From Adineta steineri (taxonomy: Eukaryota > Rotifera > Eurotatoria > Adinetida > Adinetidae), in NCBI GenBank assembly GCA_905250115.1, contig CAJNOI010000114.1:235111-299110 (forward strand): a stretch of DNA of 64,000 nucleotides, in the 5' to 3' direction. The number at the start of each line of letters is the position of its first letter. Within the stretch, counting starts at the first letter, position 1. Position numbers and translations under genes: made by a program. Below, piece by piece: positions 12,436 through 25,297 of the stretch. A model generated the notes under the pieces. That model did not search any database. It was given only the letters and a program-made list of their open reading frames with translations, and had not been told where the DNA came from.

Positions 12436-13253
12436 TTAACGAAGTGAAAATGGAAGAAGATTAGCATGAAGACCACTATGAAAAAGTTTGTAAAGAAAAA
12501 GACCATAAGCAGTAAATGTAGCTACAGCATTGATTGTATAACCAAAAGTACGTGCTGGATGATTTATAGCAGCATCAAATGTATAACGTCTAAGAGAAAA
12601 TATTTAAATAAAATATATATGTTTCTCCTTTTATTGGTATTAATCGATAAACTTACCCAAGAATAAAGAGACCTGATAATGCTGGAATAATACGAAGATT
12701 ATTTGATTCAAGTACGGAAGCTAAAGCTAATTTAGCAGCAGTAAATGCTAAAAATGATTCAGTTGTATTTGATAAAATTCTTTGTGTCATTTGTAAATGA
12801 TGATTTCCTTCAGATGATGTTGGTTCAATTCCATCTAAAAAAATAAAAAATATTTATTGAATTTCAAATAAATATTAATCTACATTTAGCACGAACACCA
12901 ATAACACACCAAACAGCTGTCACCATTGAAAGTCCCTAGGAAATATAACATTCTAATGAATATGATGATATAATATAATTTGTATGATTACTTCTAGGCC
13001 AGTCCATCGAAGAGCATCTAAATAAAATTCATAAATAATAGAAAAAAAAGATTAAATTAATCTTACAAGCAACACGATCAGCAGCCGATGATAGAATAGG
13101 GATGCCAATTGCAGGAATATTACGATTAGCTAAAAGAAGAAGACCACCACTAACACCAAGGCCAGCTAAGATATAGGGTCCATTTCTTTGAAGTTCAAAT
13201 TCGATAGTACGAGCTGTATCACCAGCTCGTGATGTATTTGTTGAATGAGCCAT
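12436..13253 (-). CDS. MAPEG-like multi-pass membrane protein (TMEM79-like)
   Basis: Five exons (13253-13067, 13017-12992, 12935-12884, 12834-12657, 12589-12436) give 198 residues. Four or so hydrophobic segments are visible: ILAGLGVSGGLLLLA near residue 30, LSMVTAVWCVIGV near 75, a helix around AKLALASVLESNN, and a C-terminal TFGYTINAVATFTAYGLFLY. The stretch QRILSNTTESFLAFTAA recalls the MAPEG pattern of a basic/Asn/Glu helix, and HPARTFGYTINAV recalls the R-x-FGY segment of TMEM79/mattrin. MAPEG proteins are trimeric membrane enzymes or relatives acting on glutathione and lipid substrates, but TMEM79-type members have no proven enzymatic role. It lies tail to tail with ASH2L (297 bases between stops). 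The family call is moderate; membrane topology is firm. Confidence 0.7.
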
Positions 13254-14561
13254 TTAATATCGATTAGAATTTAGATGCGTTTATCTATAAAACTTATTAG
13301 AATATGTATAAATAACAGATAAAATATCATATGACGTAGTAATTCTTTATAAATACATATATGTGCACACAAGTCGGAAAGGAGAAAAAAAAGCTGGCGA
13401 TTCATCCACACTCTCTCGATGTAATAGAAATGATGACGAAGAAAAGGACGCAAACACAATGTTCGACGATCGAAGGAAAAAAAAGACGAAGAAAGAATCT
13501 CTCTGCTGACTGACTACTATATGGTTAATGCAATGGGGTTAATAAGAATAGAAAATCGGGTAGGAAAGAAGAAAAAAAAGAGAGAATGCCGAAAGCAGCA
13601 ATAATAAGAGACCTATAGATTTGGCAAGATAAAAACCTGGTTAATTTATATGTACTAGTCGACTCCAGGTAAAATCGAATAAATATATGACGTTTCTCGC
13701 GCAAATGAAATAAAAGAAAAGCATTTATTGGTTAAACGATCACTCTGCAATGTGTCATAATAGTTAAAAATAGATCGTCGACACTGCTACGTTTTTTAGA
13801 TAAATAATTTATGTAGTAGAGATCTTATATGACAAAATTCATCTCAATAGCTCAATTGAGAAAATTAAGTCTAACCAAATTTGACAGATAATTTTTATGC
13901 ATTTCACGCAATCAAAAACGTATTGAAGCTATAAAAATTTTATATACTATCAAATACTTTATTAGAACGTGACTGAACTTGCTTAGTTGATATTACAGGT
14001 TAGCCCTCTTTTCTATAATTTAATTGCTCAACAGCGATGATATAATGAGCATGAGAGAAATACAATACTAAATAATAAAGATGATATCTATACAGCTGCT
14101 AATATACACATATCCAAGGATCTTTATTATGTATATTTCAAGAGTAGAATATCCAGCAGTATGATAATATCAACTTTACTTGATGTTAGATCTGCTTTAT
14201 TATTTAATCTAAATAAATGAAAGTTAATGGTTAACATATAGATTTATTAATCAGTCTACATGTGCAATCATGATATGAAAACTAATATTACTTAGTCTAT
14301 AACCTTCAGGATTACACATATCAATGAAAAAGAGAACTTTTCGCGTTTTACATGGAACAACACTCTTTAATTCAAATAAAACAATCATCAGTTATCAATA
14401 TTATATGATATTCTTTATTATATAACATATATTCACAACAAATATATTAATCTACTAAACTAATTAACACAAAAGATTATTAAAGTGATCATGATTAATA
14501 TAAAGTTTATCTAATTCTATAATTAATAGACAATATACAGAAAAGAAATGTTTTTTTTGGT
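13254..14561. other. intergenic, about 1.3 kb
   Basis: Upstream of the MAPEG-like gene and downstream of the EGF/chitin-binding gene, both on the minus strand. Contains A-rich tracts around 13380-13600 but no supported coding sequence or RNA gene. Confidence 0.6.
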
Positions 14562-16511
14562 TTAACATTTAACATTTTTTGGATAATCACATCGATCCAT
14601 AATAGCATTAAATCGAAGTGATGCAGGACAATTTCGACTTAATAATCTACCATCTGGATTTACTCCATCTAGAAAAGATATATTAAAAACTAGGTACAAC
14701 AAAAATAAACATGCAAACTACCTTCATAATGAACACATTCAAAATATTTTCCATTGGCACAATTATATTGATCTGTAAAACGACCATTGGATCGACATCG
14801 AAAATATTCTTCAAAAAAAAAATATATACTAATAATTCGAATTCTATTCAAAAATTGACTAACCGATCTCACAAAATTGTCCTGTGTATCCATTCTTACA
14901 TAAACATGAAGCTGACTTAGAAGGATCTGTTGAATTTTCTTGACAAGTACCACCATTATAACATTGAACGTCTTGACAACTATTATCTGCTAAATATAAT
15001 AATAATAATAACAATAAATAAACAGAAAAAAAAACTCCCACATATCATATTTTCGCAGAAACGCCCTGTAAACCCATTTAGACATGTACATGTTTCAGGA
15101 TCAATCACTGTACAAACGCCACCGTTTCTACATGGACATATAATTGTATCAATTGTACTTGTTGTGACTATAAAAAAACAACGTATCGTGTTAGTAAAGA
15201 AATAAATTGAACATTTTTGTTTTAAATATATTTATTTTATATAGTGGTATGGAATAGAGATGTATATTTCTCGATATCAGAATAAATTACCTATAGTTGG
15301 TAAACATTGTGATCGAAAACTACCATCCGTACAACCACATATATAAGATGATTGAAGATCATAACAAATACCACCATTAAGACCTAATTAAATACCATTC
15401 ATAATCTCTGTTAAATTATCTATACTCTACTTACAAGGATATGATGCACATGCACTGGTTTCTAAATAATTAAATAAAAGACCATGGATATTTTGAATTT
15501 CAAAACTTACTTATTTCGCAAAAGCTTCCACTAAAACCTGTCGTACAAAGACATTGATAACCATTTATTGTTGGAAGACATTCACCACCATTCAAACAGT
15601 CGTCCTGATTCAGTGGACTACACATATCTGACATAGAATTCATAGTTGTAATGATTGAAGGAGTAGTTGTTGGATATGTCGTAGTTTCTTTAAAATAAAA
15701 TTGAAAAGAACTTTTACTTGTTTTTAAATCAAGAATCAACAATACTTTGACATGTTCTAGCAAATTCTCCATTTTCACATAAACATACATATGGAAATAA
15801 TGGATCATTAATTTGAAAACATTTGCCTGTATCACACAGATTATCTGAACAAGTTAAATCTAATGTTACTATTAAAAATAAAACAAATCTATGAAATAAT
15901 GTTCTGTTCATTTTGAAATAATGATACATACTATCACATAATCTTCCTGTCCATGATGGTAAACAACTACAAATAAAACTTGTTAAACCTTCAATACATA
16001 CTCCATTGATACATGGACTTGATGCACATGGACTATGAGTAACTAAATGATATTAACTTCGTTGATATATTTAGAAGAAAAGAAAAACTGTGAAAACTAA
16101 TATACCGTTACAACTTGTTAATGATACAGTATCATCAGCACATCGACATACGTAACCATAAAGTAAATTTGGTACTACTTCACATGTACCTGAACCACAT
16201 GGATTTTGTGAACATGGATCTAATTAATAGAATAAATAATAACCTATAATATTGATATATATATAATTAATATAGACCTGCAGATGGACATGGTAAAATC
16301 GTATTTGAACCATTTTGACATTGACAATAGTATGGTAAAGTTGGACTTTCTGTTTCTATACATGTCCCTGAACCACAGTAAACAGAACTGCAGATATCTA
16401 TACAGATAATAATAATTATTCAATATAAATAAATATTGTTTTATTTTTAATTTACTCACCTTCACTATAAACAAAATGTTGAAGAGTTAAAAAGAACAAG
16501 ATGAAGATCAT
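14562..16511 (-). CDS. secreted protein with eight EGF-like modules and a C-terminal chitin-binding (type 2) domain
   Basis: Starts at ATG 16511 with a clear signal peptide ([16 protein letters not shown]). Most following exons encode one EGF-like module each, all phase 1: [67 protein letters not shown] and [11 protein letters not shown] Thr/Ser/Pro-rich linker ([14 protein letters not shown]) precedes the fifth and is likely O-glycosylated. The last two exons form a peritrophin-A/CBM14 domain ([37 protein letters not shown]), which binds chitin. No transmembrane segment follows, so the product is probably secreted into a chitinous or mucous matrix such as the jaw (trophi), gut lining or integument of a rotifer (inference). 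EGF modules 4 and 6 are degenerate in spacing. Exon count is about a dozen; one short exon (TSACASYP) holds only part of a module. Confidence 0.85.
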
Positions 16512-18403
16512 GTTGCTTTGATTTAATAATTTTTATAATGAAAATGAGAAAAAAATTCGTAACAATAATTTAACATTTTTTTTTCTTATTCTATTCTCAA
16601 ATTTCATCATGTATAGTCACATAATGATACATTCTGATGGCGTCAATTAGTATTTGAAATCGTTCAATCACATCGGTTGTCTCGTCATTTGCTTTCACAA
16701 TGGGCGTAGTCATAATCATCATGAATATACTTTACGAAATGTATACAATAGAACCTAGGAAAAAGAAAAGAAGTTGATACAATATACATTTTACCTGTAA
16801 TATGATCCTCATTATCAAACAAAGACAAAGTCGAGACATCTAATGGAAGAAAATGAATTAAAGAATTCATGAGTTTGTATATAATACTAGTCAAGATTTC
16901 TTATTGAATAAAACTGAAATATCAAAGTACTACGGAACAATATTGTCTTTAATAAAACAATTGATTGAATATTTTCATTCCATTAAAATTAGATTTGAAG
17001 CCTTACAACTTTTTTTATGAAAAAAAAAATAACATAATAAAGTAGTGTATTCCAATGTTTTACGAACTCGGTCAATATGATCTCATTTCTGAAATGTATG
17101 CTACACGTTTGTATGTCTCATTCACTTTGAAATTCAGTGTTCGCAAAATGCTTTTTTTGACTGTAGAGTTTGTGAGAATTATTAATGATTAACTATGGTA
17201 TATATTAGATTTTGAGTCAAGTTGTAAACAAAAAAGTAGAAGCACTTGAAGGTAAAGAAATTAAGAAGGATGAAAAAAATAAACAACGAAGTACTCGAAT
17301 AACAAATTGTAATATTTATGATGATTTATCCAACGTACGAAAAGAAGATGTGTTATACATTCTATAAAGATGAATCTTTTTTTTTGAATATTATTATGCA
17401 TAGAATGAAATTCTAATCTAAAATTTGTTCTTCAAAATAGGGTAAATATGATCAAGTTTCAGTCTGATGTAAAAATAATATTAAGTTGATCTACTTGAGT
17501 AAAAGAAATAAAAATCTATTATGGTAGCACATGATTTTAATCATCGATAAACTCTGAATAGAAGAGAGATGTTAATGGCGTAATAAAAAGATACTTATAT
17601 TATAATAATATGAATTATTACCTAGTTAAAGTTTCTTCCTTGGAAAAAAAATAGAGAATACAACTAGAATTCTTATATTTTCAATATTTGGAATGATGAT
17701 ATATCACTGAATGAAGCTTTTCGTTTTGCTAAAAAAAATATTCTTCACCAACTACATTACAAACACTTGTTTTTTAAGAATGATGCAAAATTCTTTGAAT
17801 ATTATGTTAAATCGATGCTAATTTTAAAGAAAAATATTATTTCATTATTAGTTCTCATCGAAAGTGTGAACAACAGTCAAAGAAAACAATTTATATTCTT
17901 GTTACATGTTGAAGAAGAAATGTTTTTTTTATCCGTCGCTAAGACACATGTTAAGTTTACATCAACACTCTTTAATTCTTTCATTTCTTTTTCTTTCAAT
18001 CGTTCTGTTTGATTTTTGTCTATAGACATTTACCTTTACTTTTTATTTTTAATATTTTAAATTTTTTTTACTAACCATTTTCTCTTGGATTATTAATAAG
18101 ATTATAATTTGAATTGAAAAATCAAATTGACTTGAAGTATGTCGAAATAGTTTTTTTATACAAATTAATATAAATGTCATTTCTTGCCTCTTTAGTGCAT
18201 TCGTTTATGTGAATAATTTTACTTCTTGCAATCGTTGCATCTCATTGATTGTAAGTGAAAAATTATTCTACTTCAAAAGCTTCAGTTATTTTAAAATAAA
18301 CGCAACACATTCATTTCTGAAGAGTGATATTTAATGGTTGCACATTCACATATGTATTAGATGTCTTGTTATATATGTATATTGTAGCAATATTACAAAT
18401 AAA
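16512..18403. other. intergenic, about 1.9 kb, with one exon-like fragment
   Basis: Lies upstream of the EGF/chitin-binding gene (leftward) and of the Pro/Gln-rich gene (rightward). Mostly AT-rich without coding texture. At 17209-17367 a plus-strand frame of 52 codons follows a TATATTAG acceptor-like site and encodes a charged peptide (VEALEGKEIKKDEKNKQRS) ending at TAA. It may be an orphan exon or a gene remnant; no partner exon was found. Confidence 0.45.
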
Positions 18404-20058
18404 ATGAATTCGAATAACGTGGATTATTCATTTACAAATCCAACATGGAATCTAGCTTCGGTAGACAATTCGGCTATGCAACCTGGCACGTATGATAACT
18501 CATATGCAGTTAATGAACCGAATTTAGATCCTGATATGGTAAGTTAAAAAGTCAAATAATAGTAGTAATTTTTATTACGTAATTCTGATCATTTTAAAGA
18601 ATAGTATTTATTTTAACTTCATTTTTCTTTTAAGTCAACTTGGAATAATACACAATATGTTCCTCCAAATGCTAATCGTGGAGCATATCCTCCAACAACA
18701 AATCAAGAATCAGGAGAATATTTTAATCAGCCCGGACCTCCTACTCAAGCGTATCAACAACCAGAAGAATATATGATGCAACCTAATTTTCCTCAGTCTT
18801 ATCAACAACCAGATCAACAATTTATGCAGCCTGGTCCTCCTCCTGCAGCTCAATATTATCAACAACCTGGTCCACCTCCACCTGCACCTCAATATTATCA
18901 ACAACCGGGTCCTCCTTCACCTCATCAATCCTATCAACAATCTGGAGAACATTTTATACAGCCTGGTCCTCCTGCACCTCCTCCTCAATCCCATCAACAA
19001 CCTGGTCCTCCTCATCCTTCTCAATCTTATCAACCACCAAATATTTCACATCAAAATAATGGAAATTATAATAATGGTTTTGATTTTAATGCCAATGCAA
19101 ATGCAAATGATCAATATAGTATGCCGAAACAATCACGTCCTAATGGTTATTCTAATGAACAAAATGTTAATCGGGGACCTAATCTCCCTCGAATCCCACA
19201 ACCAGTGCAAAAGCGTTCACCAAATATTGATCATAATCGTCCAGGATTTTTTACAGATTATGGATCGAATAGAGAAAATCATAATTCTCATTCTCCAAAT
19301 CAATCACCCATCTCAAATCGTTTTGACCAAAAATCAAAATCACGTGGTAGTCCGACAAAAGATTATAGTTTTGATTTAATGCATTCAAGTGTTAATCGTC
19401 CAAATAATTTCAAGATTCATGAATATCTTTATGGACTTTCAGCACCTGATCCTGGTTAGAAATAAATATAGCTTATTAAAAAATTATTGTTTTATTTTAT
19501 AGGTAGTTATGTAAATGCATATAAAAATCAACGTCGCCGTTTAGAAGATGAAAAAGCCAATCATAAATCAGTTATTACCGAATATAAAAGTTTTGTACAA
19601 AATGGTGGTTTTGGTCCTGCTGCATTTGGTAAAAGTCCTCAACAAACCTACGAAGAAAAAGTTTGAAATTATTATTTTTATTGTTTTATTATTCATTCTA
19701 ATTGGTTTATTTTTCAAGCTTGACACAGAGAAAAAGAGAAAGTCATATTCAAAACAAGTTCAGGAAATAAATCACAAGAAAATTGAAGAACAAAAACGTA
19801 TTCGTAATAATGGTGGATCACCACAAACTCGAGCATATGCTCCACCTACACTGAGACGACCACGCGTAAAATCTATTGATCTGTATTAAATTATAAAATG
19901 TTATCGTTCTTTCTCTCTTTCTTTTTTAGCCACAGGTACTTACTTCTCAATTTCTATTTACACCAGAAGTAAAAGAATTCGAACGTAAACTCAAACGTGA
20001 ACACGATGCCAATTGTAAATGTTCTTTACATGCAAAACCCTTTCAATCACTAGCTTGA
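18404..20058 (+). CDS. hypothetical Pro/Gln-rich protein with charged C-terminal region
   Basis: Five exons (18404-18538, 18635-19454, 19503-19660, 19719-19865, 19930-20058) join in frame to 462 residues. The N-terminal third is low complexity, with imperfect repeats of YYQQPGPPPPAPQ type, where YQQ alternates with PGPP. An Asn-rich middle (NYNNGFDFNANANAN) and a basic, Ser-rich stretch follow. The C-terminal about 160 residues look like the conserved part: KIHEYLYGLSAPDPG, SVITEYKSFVQNGGFGPAAFG, and a Lys/Glu-rich helix (KQVQEINHKKIEEQKRIR) ending in HDANCKCSLHAKPF. No signal peptide or membrane span. A 5' acceptor-like ATTGTAG lies 16 nt before the ATG. The fourth donor is CGC|GTAAAA, chosen because it keeps frame with the last exon. 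I do not recognise the family; a cytoskeletal or ciliary protein is possible but unproven. Confidence 0.8.
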
Positions 20059-23000
20059 TAAAAATAGATATATTTATTCTTTAACTGATATATCAAACGT
20101 ATGAAATATATAAACTATCTGTACACTTATTTTTGAAGCTAAATATGTTACTTTTTTTTTATCAATAATATACTGACTTTCAGGATTATTAATATATTAA
20201 TGATATGAAAAAATCTTATTGGATAAGATCACATGTACGTTACTGTCTCTATCCAACAACACCATTGTCGAAGCTATCTTTTAACATATATATTTTTTTC
20301 TTTCTTTGATCTTTTTAAAAGATATATAGTTGAATTATAGAAAGCTTCGTTTTCTTTTTTTTTCTTTCAACTAAGAACTATAAGTGAAGCACAGTTGTAG
20401 TCTTCAAATATTTTCCAGTTTTTTTTTAATGTAAATTAACAGAAACCTGCTTTATTAATGAATACACGATAAAAAAAAGTAGTTGCTATATTTAACATCA
20501 ATATATTGTTTTATTCAACATGTTTTTATATATAAATATTCACTAAAACTACAATCACAGCTTGTAATCATTTTTACAGTATCAATAACATTTGGTAATT
20601 CTACAATGCCTATAAAATACTCATCTATCATATAAATTTAGTTTAAATAACCTTCACCGTTAATAACGAAGCGATAAGCTATCAAATAAACTTTATGTCA
20701 ATCGAATTGAAGCGATCATTATCAACTAGATGTTATTCTTTCATAACTATATTGATAGTACGTTTTTTTATGTTCGTTTTCATAATTGTATTTCATTCAA
20801 CATTACTGAAACTAATTTATTAATGTGTCTATTCAAATTCTAAATGTAAATACTTCTCGGTAAACTCAATCTACTAAGGCTCTTTTTAATATACAGAAAT
20901 TAAGTACGAAAGTTCTGGAATAAATAGAGCAATTAGTACGTAATAAACTTGATCATCATCATCAAAATTCAACTAGCCATCATCCATCATCTACATCGAA
21001 TAGAGAAAAAAAAGAAAAACATGCATTGCTTTACGCAGTATAATGAAGAATGATATTAGATCATCATTAACAACGATGTTAAAAATCACTCACCAACTAT
21101 ATCGATCAAAGAAATATAAAAATAGCAACAACATTAATAAATAACTTGAGAAAATCTTTTCTTTTTAGAAAATTCATCGAAAGAAATGTTTTGTTGTTCA
21201 GAAATTCTTAATATTTATGATGATCTGGTTATTGCTTTCAGAATATTCTTAAGTTATTTTGATTGATTATAACGGTTATTCTATGTATATTTAAGACTCA
21301 TAGATAAGACACAGTGTACATGAGTTCAATTACAGCATTTACCATCAACTACAAGGACAAATATAAAAAAACAATACCACTTGTCAATATAAAATGTTGA
21401 ATTTAATTAACATAAATATTAATTTATTGATAATGGGATAAAATAACTTTTCTTTTAATTAGTTTTGTTTTCTTTAGAAATAAAATATTTACTTAAGTAA
21501 TTATCGTACTATTAGTGCTCGTACAACTCGTGCTTGAATGCATTTTGAGCTACGTGCTAGTTATGATATCTGCCAAGCTTAATAGAACTTTTTTTGTCTG
21601 ACAGTTTTCTATTATTCGGCTCAAAGCATAGAATACTATTTTGTTAGTGACTTGTTCATGTGTAATGAAATCGAATTGACGTTTGTTAATAATGACTTAT
21701 TCATCTTAATTATTTTTTTCTTTTAACTTTCATATTCGATGAAAAAATAAGAAATGAATCACTAATCATAATAATAACAATCACAAAATAGCATCGACTA
21801 TGCTTCTAACCGAGATAAAAATTCCATTCGATAATATAACTAAATTGTAGAAACGATAGAAAAAGAATTTTTCTCCTTCTTTTTGCCGCAAGGAATCTAT
21901 GATTAGAATATACACATCCAGCATTTAAAGGAGATTCTCGTCTCATTAAAAAGACACTGTTTTTTTTTGGATGGTTCATCATCCGATTCATTTTAATTAA
22001 CAAGCACGAATGCCCGTCAGCAAAGGAAAAAAATAGCAATAACTATCGATTGTATTAAGTGAACTTCAGCTCGTCTGATTACGCTTTATTTAGTGCACCC
22101 ACATCCCTTATCATTGTAAACTAGAAGAAAAAAAACACGATGCAATCCGTGTGAAATTCGATCGGTATGCTATCCGCATAGTTATAAAATGTGATTTGAC
22201 CTTCGATCTTGATCGAGTTTATATTTGACGTAAAAAGAGAACGAGAAAGCACGTAAATCCAGACTCATTTTTCTTTATTAAGTCTCGTTCTGCTGACACA
22301 TTAGAAAATGAACGAGAAAAGCACATATTCTCTCTCTCTACTTTATACAAAGAATAGTTTTTAGAGACCGGAAGGCTACGCGATGAGAGTAAAGGTGTAT
22401 TATTTACATTTTTTTTTCTATTTTTTCTATTTCTCTCCATAATCATTTTTCCTCTCTATTCACCTAATAGAGTTAGAAAGAATAAGAAGAAAAGATCAAT
22501 CTTGAACACTCTTTTGCTATGCCCGGTGACTTTTCTTTTCCTTTTAGACTTTTCTTCTTTCTCTCTATTCTGATTCCGTCGTTTCCCTTGGCACAAGAGC
22601 ACAACGAATAATAAATAAAGCCATCATGGATTCTCATTTTATTTAATAATTAATTAAGCGCGCTTGTGTTTCTTACGCTTCTTTTGTCCTCTTAACAGTC
22701 TCAAGACAAACCAATATATATATATATATATTTATATTGAAAGAAAATAAGGTAGACTCCTTGTACTTGACAATGTCATCCTCTTTTGAGAAAACAAGTA
22801 TGTGTCAATATAAATTAGAACCAGCGATTGAAAAATAATGTATATGCCAATTCAGTTAGAGATTGTTAATGAAATATCATACACTACAAGAAAGAAAAGA
22901 AGAAATTCTATGTCTCTCTCTCTCTCTTTAATTTCTTTTCTTTTTCTACTTTGATCAGTGACATTTATCTACCTCCTGCTGTTTTATATAAATTTCTCAC

Positions 23001-23068
23001 CTTAATACAAATAATAAAATGATTAACATCTTCTTTTTATTTATTTCTTTGTAGTTTAAGCGTTTATA
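20059..23068. other. intergenic, about 3 kb
   Basis: AT-rich, with short pyrimidine tracts (CT runs near 22915) and a TA run near 22718. A plus-strand frame at 20927-21043 (39 codons, NKLDHHHQNSTSHHPSS) after an AG has some codon texture but no partner exon. The minus-strand frame 22219-22446 is Arg/Lys/Ser-rich translation of low-complexity DNA. No gene is supported. The promoter of the C1q gene should lie at the right end. Confidence 0.5.
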
Positions 23069-24232
23069 ATGATTCATTCAATCGTATTCAGATTGATAAT
23101 TATATCGGTAGTTATTACAGCCGATCCCGGTCCATCAATTAATACCGGTTCTTATGCAGCACAACCACCACCATCTCCATATAATTATTATGAATATCGA
23201 TCTCAACAACAACAACAGCAACAGCAGCAACAACAACAACAAACACCATCACCTTATACAGCTAAACGAAATCAGAATAGCAATAATTATGCTGATCAAC
23301 AACAACAACAACAACAACAATCATCATCATCATCATCAATAGCAGCGACATATGGGAATACGCAAAAGAAATCATCAGCAAATCAATGTAAATTACATAT
23401 CAATTGTCCAAGTAATTAAATCTTAATAATAAAATATATTATCAAGAATTTCTTAATCTTATTCTAGATGCTCGAAATCGTGTTACACTTGATATTCAAG
23501 GACCTGATGGTAAGTTTATATTTAAAGAAAAAAAAAACTGAAAGTTGAAAAAAATATTTTTGATTTTAGGACCGCCTGGTCCACCAGGAAAACAAGGCAT
23601 ACAAGGTCCAAGTGGTCCTCCAGGTTTACCAGGACCACCGGGTAAATCTTAACATATAAAAAAAAAATAAGAAACCATAAATAAATATTTTTTTTCAATT
23701 ATTTTTTTCAAGGTCGTGATGGTTATTCTAATTTAAAATCGGCATTTTTTGTTGCATTAAATAAAACATATTCATTACAAGATAGCAATGCTATTATTGT
23801 TTGGGATGATATTATATTAAATAAAAATTATAATCTTAATAATAATACAGGTATCTACTATGCACCTATCAATGGTTTATATGAATTTAGTTTAACTGTT
23901 TGCGTACCAGCTAATCATATCGTATGTTTTTTTTGTACATAAAATAATCGAACTATATATATATTTGTAAATTTTAGGCATCAGTATCTTTATGTAAAAA
24001 TACCGAAAACGTTGTACCATTATGGGTTGAAGGATTTTTAACAGCTGTTAAAAATCAAAAAGTACCTATATGGAATACAGCATCAACAACAGTTGTTTTA
24101 TATTTACATCGTGGTGATCGAATTTATATACGTGCCCAATCACGTGAAGATGGAGATTATCATTTTAAAACATCGTTGTATGGTTGGAGATATTCAACGT
24201 TTGGTGGATTTTTGATACATGAAGACAATTAA
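23069..24232 (+). CDS. secreted C1q-domain protein with short collagen-like stem and poly-Gln linker
   Basis: Five exons (23069-23411, 23468-23509, 23570-23641, 23713-23921, 23978-24232) give 306 residues. The signal peptide is MIHSIVFRLIIISVVITA. Two poly-Gln tracts, mostly CAA codons, and a Ser run fill residues about 48-95. One exon encodes seven to eight Gly-X-Y triplets (GPPGPPGKQGIQGPSG). The C-terminal 150 residues form a C1q/TNF-like jelly roll: SAFFVALNKTYSL, IYYAPINGLYEFSLTV, VVLYLHRGDRIYIRAQ, and a final TFGGFLI. C1q-domain proteins form trimers and act as lectin-like recognition or signalling molecules; many invertebrates use them in innate immunity. The collagen stem is far shorter than in C1q or adiponectin, so trimerisation must rely mainly on the head. 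The poly(A) signal AATAAA (24232-24237) overlaps the stop codon. Confidence 0.9.
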
Positions 24233-24237
24233 ATAAA
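24232..24237 (+). promoter_or_regulatory. poly(A) signal overlapping the C1q stop codon
   Basis: AATAAA begins on the last base of the TAA stop at 24230-24232, implying a very short 3'UTR if it is used. Confidence 0.45.
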
Positions 24238-25297
24238 AATTCTTTTTATTGTATTCTTTATGTGTGATATAGTTTCTGTACCCTTACTTTAACCTTTTCA
24301 TTTGTAGTTGTATTAAAATAGACAAAGGCACTATTGAAAGAGAATGTGAAATATAAAACCAATATCACAAATTCCCCTTAAATAATGCTTTCGTTCGAAT
24401 AAAATTTACTACTGTTAAAATAAATCTGTATGTGCATGTATTTATACTATTGTATATCTCTCCATTTCTCTCTCATTCTCTAGTCGAATAAGAAGAAATC
24501 AACGTATATATTAAACGCATTCAAGCATGTATTGCTGATGATGAGAGAAAAAAAGAAAAAGATAATAATGACTAGTTTGATCAATACGAATAGTCATCAG
24601 TCATCGAACACACACACACACACATATATCCATTCATTTAACGCCCCCTTCGCGTTGCTCGAAGGTATGTTGAAAACAAACAGACCGAACACAGTTGATA
24701 TTATCGTGTCACATATATTTTACCTATTGGATATCTTTTCAACTATCTGTCTTTCTTCATACATTTTTGAAATAGAATAAAATCGAAATGAATCATATAT
24801 AATTGACAATATGATTTATAATCTTATCTTAAAAAAAGACAAGCTTAGACGATTAACGTTTTGATATTGTCATGATATGAAAATAAATGAATATGTTTTA
24901 TTTCAAATTAAACAAAAGGGAAAACGAATACTTAATCAAAAGAAAAATATATTTATATATGAGCATAGCTAAGTGTGTTTACAAAAAATTTCTTCAATGG
25001 ATTTAGAGTGCAAATAATGTATCACATTTAAATGATATATAATTAAAAACGTCAACTTGATTAGTGGGTATCTAACAAAAGAGCTTAGAATGTTATTTTG
25101 ATCATTTAAACAGGAGCTTATTTCAATTGAACTTAAAATATGAAAGATTATTTATAAATTCAGATCAACATACATGTGAATGTTATAGAAGTCTAAAATT
25201 TCTTGTATTCGATCAATTTGTTGAATAGAAACTTAATGTTTTTTTATCATAGCGACCAGATTTAAAATTATTTTCTTTTATCTCTTTTTTTTACTAA
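24233..25297. other. intergenic, about 1.1 kb
   Basis: Separates the C1q and ChbG genes, both plus strand. It contains a short CA run near 24610 and is otherwise AT-rich. The promoter of the ChbG gene should be here. Nothing else seen. Confidence 0.6.
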
